Origin: Gnetum montanum
Taxonomy: Eukaryota; Streptophyta; Gnetopsida; Gnetales; Gnetaceae
DNA length: 38,463 nt
Direction: 5' to 3'
NCBI GenBank assembly: GCA_015680685.1
Contig: MNCI01004656.1
Coordinates: 2,150,907 to 2,189,369, forward strand
Shown here: piece after piece, positions 33,897 through 38,463 of the stretch
Layout of the letters: each line of letters begins with the position of its first letter
Position numbering within the stretch: the first letter of the stretch is position 1
The notes under the pieces: model-generated
Databases searched by the model: none
What the model saw: the letters and a program-made list of their open reading frames with translations, nothing else
What the model was told of the DNA's origin: nothing
Translations under genes and position numbers: made by a program

Positions 33897-34738
33897 TGAT
33901 GGGACGTGATATTGCATGGGCCACGATATCGCATACATGATATTGAGTCCATCGTGATATCACATCTCACATGATATCGCATACATGATATCGCGGTGCG
34001 CCACCAAGTCTATAAATAAGAGGCATCTCTCCCTTATTTTCCAATCTAGATCTAGACCCTTAGGGAAAATTTAGCAGTTTTACCTCTCCAGAGATAGAAT
34101 ATTTTCCATGTTCCCACAGTAGGATCTCCAAAGTGAACAGATCTTTATTCGAGCAGATATTGTACCTGAACACATATTTGTGTATAGAAATGAAGACGAA
34201 CTTCTTGGATAAACCTTGCAGTGCATGGAATAGGCTAAATAGGAATTTTATTTATTGTTATTTACTATTTATCATTTACATGCTTTATTAGGAATTAAAT
34301 CTCTCTCAACCCTTCTGTCCTAGTTAAGTGCCTCAGTATGACCGCTTCAAGCGCATGTGTTACGCGTGATAATCCCAACAACGACTAGCATTTGGTAACC
34401 ACGATTGAATTGGTTCAGGGTGTGAACAGTAAGTGGGAATGGATGCTAATGCTAGGTTAATTAAGACTTAGTTAGTTAGTTCAAGTTAGTAATTAGTCTC
34501 TTCACCCTTCACCTTATCAGCATAGGAGATAAAACCAAAAAAGACATAAAAATCATATACCTCATACTTACTTAACCATACACCGTGAAAACTACAAGTA
34601 AGTCTGGGAAGACAACAAATAATTAACCTTAAGTGTTCCATGAGGCATGTAGGCACTTAGTCTACGGAGTTCGACCGGATCGCACGTGTTACGCTAGTAT
34701 TCGTATGGTTGAGTATAGGGGTACCTCGGCACTCATCA
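33897..34738 (+). repeat. 3' LTR of the nested element
   Basis: Begins TGATGGGACGTGATATTGC and ends CGGCACTCATCA. Near-identical to 27596-28419 over most of its length, with an extra GATATC-bearing repeat unit near its start. Confidence 0.87.
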
Positions 34739-35118
34739 GTAGCCATTGTTTTCATAACAACAAAACCAAAACTTGTTTCATCATATTCCTTAATATAATT
34801 CCTCTCTTCTAGAAGGATTAAGGAAGCATTAAGTAAGATTTTTTTCCTCACTTCTTTAGCTATTATAGGAATCAAATCATGGGATTCCATTAGGTCTAGC
34901 AACATTCCACATATTCCTAGCTCTATTAAACTTTTCACCATTATTGAAATTCCAAGTTCTACCATGAATTACATTATCACAATCTATTGAAATCACATCA
35001 TACTTGATAACATCATGAAAAATTCCAATTTTAAATTTCAAGATACATTGTTTGCTTACCTCTTAGGAAAAATATTTTGATAACTAATGCACCTTATAGG
35101 ATATTGGATGAGGCTTAA

Positions 35119-35367
35119 TTATGAAAGCCAATCTAGCAACTTCCCTAGAAGAAATAACATTTTTTTGGCTCCCCTATCAATTAAAACATGAATCCATTCC
35201 CCACTAAGTAGATAACTCACCTCAATCTGAAACAATGATTTTCTATTAGGATGATATTTACTATTCACATTTCTCATGAAGGCACAAGATGTTAGTTTAG
35301 AAACATTCTCTATTTTTCGAGCATTAGGATTACCTCTTTGAAGAGCTCGACTTAATGTCTCCTCCAC
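35119..35367 (-). pseudogene. Chromovirus protease (degenerate)
   Basis: Follows the zinc knuckle. It contains GEWIHVLIDRGAKKMLFLL, equivalent to the 'v.alIDsGAs.nFis' core of gypsy proteases. The active-site triad reads DRG instead of DSG or DTG, so activity is unlikely. Further along the minus strand, 34965-34744 is the linker between protease and RT and reads FGFVVMKTMAT up to the nested insertion. Confidence 0.72.
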
Positions 35368-35407
35368 CTCTATAATTTGTACATCCTTGCCCTTGGCTAT
35401 CTTGTGA

Positions 35408-36575
35408 AGTGGACATTTCCATTGCTTGTGTCCCCATTTTTCACATTTGAAGCACTATACTTTTGGTGAGTTGTTGTCTTGACCCTTGCCTTCCTTGCCT
35501 TGGTCCTTCTCGGCTTTGCCCTTCATATCACCTCTTTCAATCTTCTTATCTTGGTTTTCTTCCTTGCCTTTAGATTTGGACTTAGATTCCTTATTAAATC
35601 TAGATCCCTTCTTCTTCCCCTCAAAATTTTGTTTACTTATATTTTTGAATCCACCTAATTTCATCTCAACTTTGAGTGTCAAATCATAATTCTCATCAAG
35701 AGTTTGTGGATCATATAAGGACAAATCTTGCTAGTATGTCATTTTAAGACCTCTTAAAAAGATTCAAGCTTGTTCATGCTTCTCCTAGTTTACCTCATCT
35801 TGATGGAATATATCATAAAATTTGATGTAAAATTCTTTGACATCATTGTCACCTTGCCTTAGGAATTTCAACTTCATAATAATTTCTTATCTCTGATGAG
35901 ATTGTTCAAATTTTCTTTTTAACCTATATTTCATCAAATCCAAATCTTTGATAGGTCGACCATTTCATCTTTCATAACCCAGGGATTCCTTTTCCCACCA
36001 AGTAAAATCCATACCTTTTAATGTGGATACAACAATAGATACCATCAAGTTATTTGGTACCTCTTCCAACTAAAAATGCTTCCCAAGTTCTTTCATCCAA
36101 CCTACAAAGGCATTGGTGCCATCTACATTGATGAAAGTCTTAAACTCTATGCATGGAAGTCTTGAAGCCTCATCTTCATCATCAAGCTTTCTTGAATGAT
36201 CTTGCAAGCCTTGCCTCATCTTCATCATCAAGCTTTCTTGAAGAAGTATTGAATGTTGTTGAAGCCCTTAGAGTCCATATTTGAGGAATAGGATTCCATC
36301 CTATTGGAATCCTTGGTTGATGATTTCCTCCACTCGAATAGCTGGATTAACCTTCCTCTTCATCCACTTCATCTCCACTTGGCTATGAAATGTGTTCCTC
36401 TAAATGTACATGCTCTTCACCTCTATGTGCCTAGATATTACTAGGATTGGATTTTTTGTCCATATTCATGTTGATTTAATTCAATCAAGCAATCATCATC
36501 TGGAAGGTAGACTTCATGTTTTCCATGTCTTGATTTAGAGCTTGCACATGTTTCTTCTTGGGTGCTATCTAAAAT
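35408..36575 (-). pseudogene. Chromovirus gag with zinc knuckle (degenerate)
   Basis: The reading starts at about 36575 with a helical leader (HVQALNQDMENMKSTFQMM). The capsid domain at about 36000-35750 includes MDFTWWEKESLGY, then MKYRLKRKFEQ and LKFLRQGDNDVKEFYIKF, matching the retrotransposon gag order 'a..WW......W.....l...f...F.' and 'l.qg..sv.eY...F'. A Lys/Gly/Glu-rich linker (35724-35470) leads to an intact CCHC zinc knuckle, CFKCEKWGHKQWKC, at 35454-35413 (CX2CX4HX4C), which would bind RNA. Stop codons break the frame several times, including one just before the knuckle. Confidence 0.8.
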
Positions 36576-36613
36576 TAACAAAATCCTTAACCAAAATCCA
36601 AACAACAATAAAA

Positions 36614-36629
36614 CTAAGCTTCAATACCA
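36614..36629 (-). promoter_or_regulatory. Primer binding site, tRNA-iMet type
   Basis: The minus strand reads TGGTATTGAAGCTTAG seven bases inside the 5' LTR. It is close to the TGGTATCAGAGC sequence complementary to plant initiator tRNA-Met that primes first-strand synthesis in many gypsy elements. Confidence 0.65.
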
Positions 36630-36636
36630 ATAACGT

Positions 36637-37644
36637 TGGAGTAATTTCACTCCAATAATTAAATCATCTTCAATGCTAAATCTAGATATTATGTAAAGAC
36701 AAAACTATTGCTTGAAAAAGAAGATTACATTAGGATTCATAAAACCCACAAGCATCCAGAAATAATCACACTCAACCAATATTGTAGATCATGAGGCTCT
36801 ACAACCATACAATGGTTGTTGTCAATGTAAGACACAACTAATAAAAATCTCTCCCATAACCTAGAACTAAGATCTCAACTCACAAGTGACACACAAGAGA
36901 ATAGATCACATAGATCGATATAACACAAGTTGACCTTGGAGTTGTAATCACCAATTTCACTTATCCAATGTGCTTTCCCAATCTCCCTTGCTTAACTATC
37001 CACTGTTGAAAGCTTTTTCTCTCACTTTCATGCACACTAGCTCTCTCTTCTCCCTCTCTCATGGATGAATACATACATAATTATAGAGATTCAAAAACCA
37101 TAGGAAGCTTTCTATTTGTCTTTTAAGATATTTCCCATAAGGATCTAGAGTCTTTTCAATGTTTCTCAATTGAAATGCCACATTGGAGCTTTTTCCCTCA
37201 TTAACTTAGATGTCTTTAACTTTTCTAGGACATTTATTGTGAAATCTGTAATTTTGGATGAGATGCTTACTATTTTTGGTAGATGTTTATATGATCCATA
37301 GACATCTATAATTTTGGGTATACATTTAAATTGAGACATCTACATTTCTGGATAGACGTCTATCCTATAGATGCCAAAAAATAAAAATGCTCATTTTGAT
37401 ACCTAGAACCTCTAAATTCCTTCAATTAAGATGGCATAAGTCCCATAATCTTCTAAAGTCATCAAAATGAGCCAAAAACACTTCCAGACATGCCAAAACA
37501 TCCAAGAATTATCATCATAAAAAATTAACATAATAAAACACACAACAATAGGACACACTCATCTAAGTCTTCTCCAAGTGTAAAACCTACAAAAACAACT
37601 TGTAGGACAAGCACAAGGGAATTGGAAGAGATGATCCTACACCA
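36637..37644 (-). repeat. 5' LTR of the chromovirus
   Basis: Pairs with 23694-24719 along its length. Shared landmarks on the plus strand include CACTCCAATAATTAAATC at one end and the CCTACACCA end. Both also share the AAGCTTTTTCT stretch and the series of AGATGTCTA-like motifs. Confidence 0.88.
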
Positions 37645-37649
37645 TTTGA
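37645..37649. repeat. Target-site duplication (TTTGA), right
   Basis: TTTGA directly after CCTACACCA. It is identical to 23689-23693. Confidence 0.8.
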
Positions 37650-37746
37650 TGCAACACATTAGTAATAATTAGATGGTAGAAGAAGGAGCCTAGAAATGAT
37701 GTTAGAGTTGTAGCCAAAAATGATGTGACATCAGTGTCTTGACATC
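37650..37746. other. Flank between the chromovirus and the last LTR
   Basis: About 97 bp without coding pattern. Because of the TTTGA duplication it was originally continuous with the sequence left of 23689, so it probably belongs to the upstream part of the old gypsy element. Confidence 0.5.
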
Positions 37747-38463
37747 TGATGAGTGGCAAGGTACCCCTACACTCAACCATACAAATACGAGCATGCACGC
37801 ACTATCCGATTGAACTCCGCAGACTAAATGCCTTAATGCCACAAGAAACACTTGGGGTTAATCGTTCGTTGTCTTCCCAGGCTTGCTTGTATGTGTCACG
37901 GTGTATGGTTAAGCAAGTCTGAGGTATATGATTTTTTTGGTATTTTGACAGTTTATCTCCTAAGCTATCAGGGAAAGGGTTGAGAAACTAAACTATCTAA
38001 CTAATGTCCTAAGTCTAAATTAACTAGCGTCAGCATCCGTTCCCACTTACCGGACACACCCTGAACTATGCAACTGTGGCTACCAAACGCTAATCGTTAC
38101 TGGGATCACCACACGTAACGCAAGTGCTCGAAGTGGTCGTACTGAGGCACCTATTTAGCCTAAGTGTGATAAGCAGCCGATTCCTTAGCCAGCCGTACAC
38201 ACCCGTGGGTGCTCGTAACTAAGTCGTACTTATCACACGTTCTAGCCTAGCAATGAGCAGCCGATTCCTCAACTAGCCGTACACATCGGACTACCACTGG
38301 GATTACCAAGCGCAGAATCCTGGAATACGCTACTGGGTTACCAAGCAGCCAATGCTCGTAATTGAGTCGTACTCATGCATTGCGTCAAGCAGCCGATTCC
38401 TTGACTAGCCGTACACGTCCGTAGACGCTCGTAATCAAGTCGTACTTGTGCGCACTAGGAAAG
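37747..38463 (-). mobile_element. Inverted, partial LTR of the nested element's family, cut by the window edge
   Basis: The plus strand starts TGATGAGTGGCAAGGTACCC, the exact reverse complement style of the LTR end at 28419 and 34738 (GGGTACC..GCCACTCATCA). It can be followed in inverted order to about 38155, where the family copies read GTGCCTCAGTACGAC. Beyond that this copy has extra sequence made of repeated modules. TG is at the expected terminal position at 37747. Whether it is a solo LTR or one end of a full element is unknown because it leaves the window. CG dinucleotides are much more common than in the other copies. Confidence 0.8.
38101..38463. repeat. Amplified LTR module with AGCAGCCGATTCC units
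   Basis: AGCAGCCGATTCCT occurs at 38172, 38256 and 38388, each followed after a few bases by AGCCGTACAC. A second landmark, GCTCG followed by AGTCGTACT, occurs at about 38211, 38354 and 38427, and in a related form (GCTCGAAGTGGTCGTACT) at 38126. The other LTR copies in the window have only one copy of this second landmark. The module was therefore multiplied in this subfamily, with irregular spacing. Confidence 0.75.

Larger units (their letters stand above)
27596..34738 (+). mobile_element. Nested non-autonomous gypsy-type element with gag and protease only
   Basis: LTRs of 824 and 842 bp (27596-28419 and 33897-34738), starting TGATGG.ACGTG and ending CTCATCA, enclose 5.5 kb. The target duplication is GTAGT (27591-27595) and GTAGC (34739-34743), with one difference. 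A tRNA-Asp-type primer site and a polypurine tract are in the right places for plus orientation. Gag (28561-30430) and protease (30663-31682) are recognisable. The next 2.2 kb, where RT, RNase H and integrase should lie, is non-coding. Primer site, protease and 3' end style suggest the Athila/Tat side of gypsy. It would need enzymes from another element. It sits in the protease-RT linker of the chromovirus. Confidence 0.87.
23694..37644 (-). mobile_element. Full-length chromovirus-type Ty3/gypsy retrotransposon, carrying a nested element
   Basis: LTRs of 1026 and 1008 bp (23694-24719 and 36637-37644; on the minus strand TGGTGTAGG...CTCCA) enclose gag, protease, RT-RNase H and integrase in the gypsy order, with a chromodomain-like tail. 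The 5-bp duplication TTTGA at 23689-23693 and 37645-37649 is perfect. A tRNA-iMet-type primer site lies next to the 5' LTR and a polypurine tract next to the 3' LTR. A 7143-bp element is nested at 27596-34738, so the element itself is about 6.8 kb. Coding parts have many stops and altered catalytic residues. It is dead now but structurally complete. Confidence 0.88.

Noticed and set aside
38101-38463. CRISPR-like array of AGCAGCCGATTCC repeats
   Set aside because: Spacing is irregular, the repeats diverge and the sequence lies in a plant LTR.

Overview
This window looks like repeat-rich nuclear DNA from a seed plant with a large genome. A gymnosperm is my best guess. The evidence is AT-rich sequence, spliceosomal introns with GT..AG borders, a plant terpene synthase pseudogene, a plant RABA/Rab11 GTPase fragment, a tRNA-type SINE, a plant L1-type LINE, and nested Ty3/gypsy LTR retrotransposons with plant-type primer binding sites. 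I found no intact host gene and no bacterial feature. The gymnosperm assignment is an inference from the terpene synthase domain style and the density of old repeats.

Layout. 1-905 is a minus-strand gypsy gag remnant. 2845-3016 is a SINE-like insert with an 11-bp target duplication. 5309-6607 is a terpene synthase pseudogene (minus) that keeps one beta-domain exon and the last two exons but lacks the part carrying DDxxD. 6722-10009 is a complete but protein-less LTR element with 1.4-kb LTRs, only about 0.4 kb between them, and a perfect 5-bp target duplication (CTATG). About 11250-13905 is a decayed LINE ORF2 (minus). 14579-15060 has two exon-like open segments with good splice signals and no recognised family.

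16565-23316 (minus) is an old gypsy element. Its gag is interrupted at about 18793-22175 by a block holding a RABA GTPase pseudogene fragment and an LTR-like sequence with a 21-bp minisatellite. 23694-37644 (minus) is a full-length chromovirus-type gypsy element: LTRs, target duplication TTTGA, tRNA-iMet primer site, gag, protease, RT, RNase H, integrase and a chromodomain-like tail. A third element (27596-34738, plus) is nested inside its protease-RT linker. That element has LTRs, a tRNA-Asp-type primer site, gag and protease, but no RT or integrase. A further LTR of the nested element's family, inverted and cut by the window edge, starts at 37747. It carries an amplified module and many preserved CpG sites.

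Relative order. The gypsy element at 16565-23316 is oldest, because it appears to be the target of both the 3.4-kb block and the chromovirus. The chromovirus came next, and the gag-protease element later jumped into it. All coding regions are broken by stops or frameshifts, so any current activity would need outside enzymes. I did not find a new defence, CRISPR or biosynthetic system. The most unusual items are the gag-protease-only element, the 1.4-kb-LTR/0.4-kb-internal element with tandem modules, the amplified LTR module at the right edge, and the Rab fragment inside a gag.
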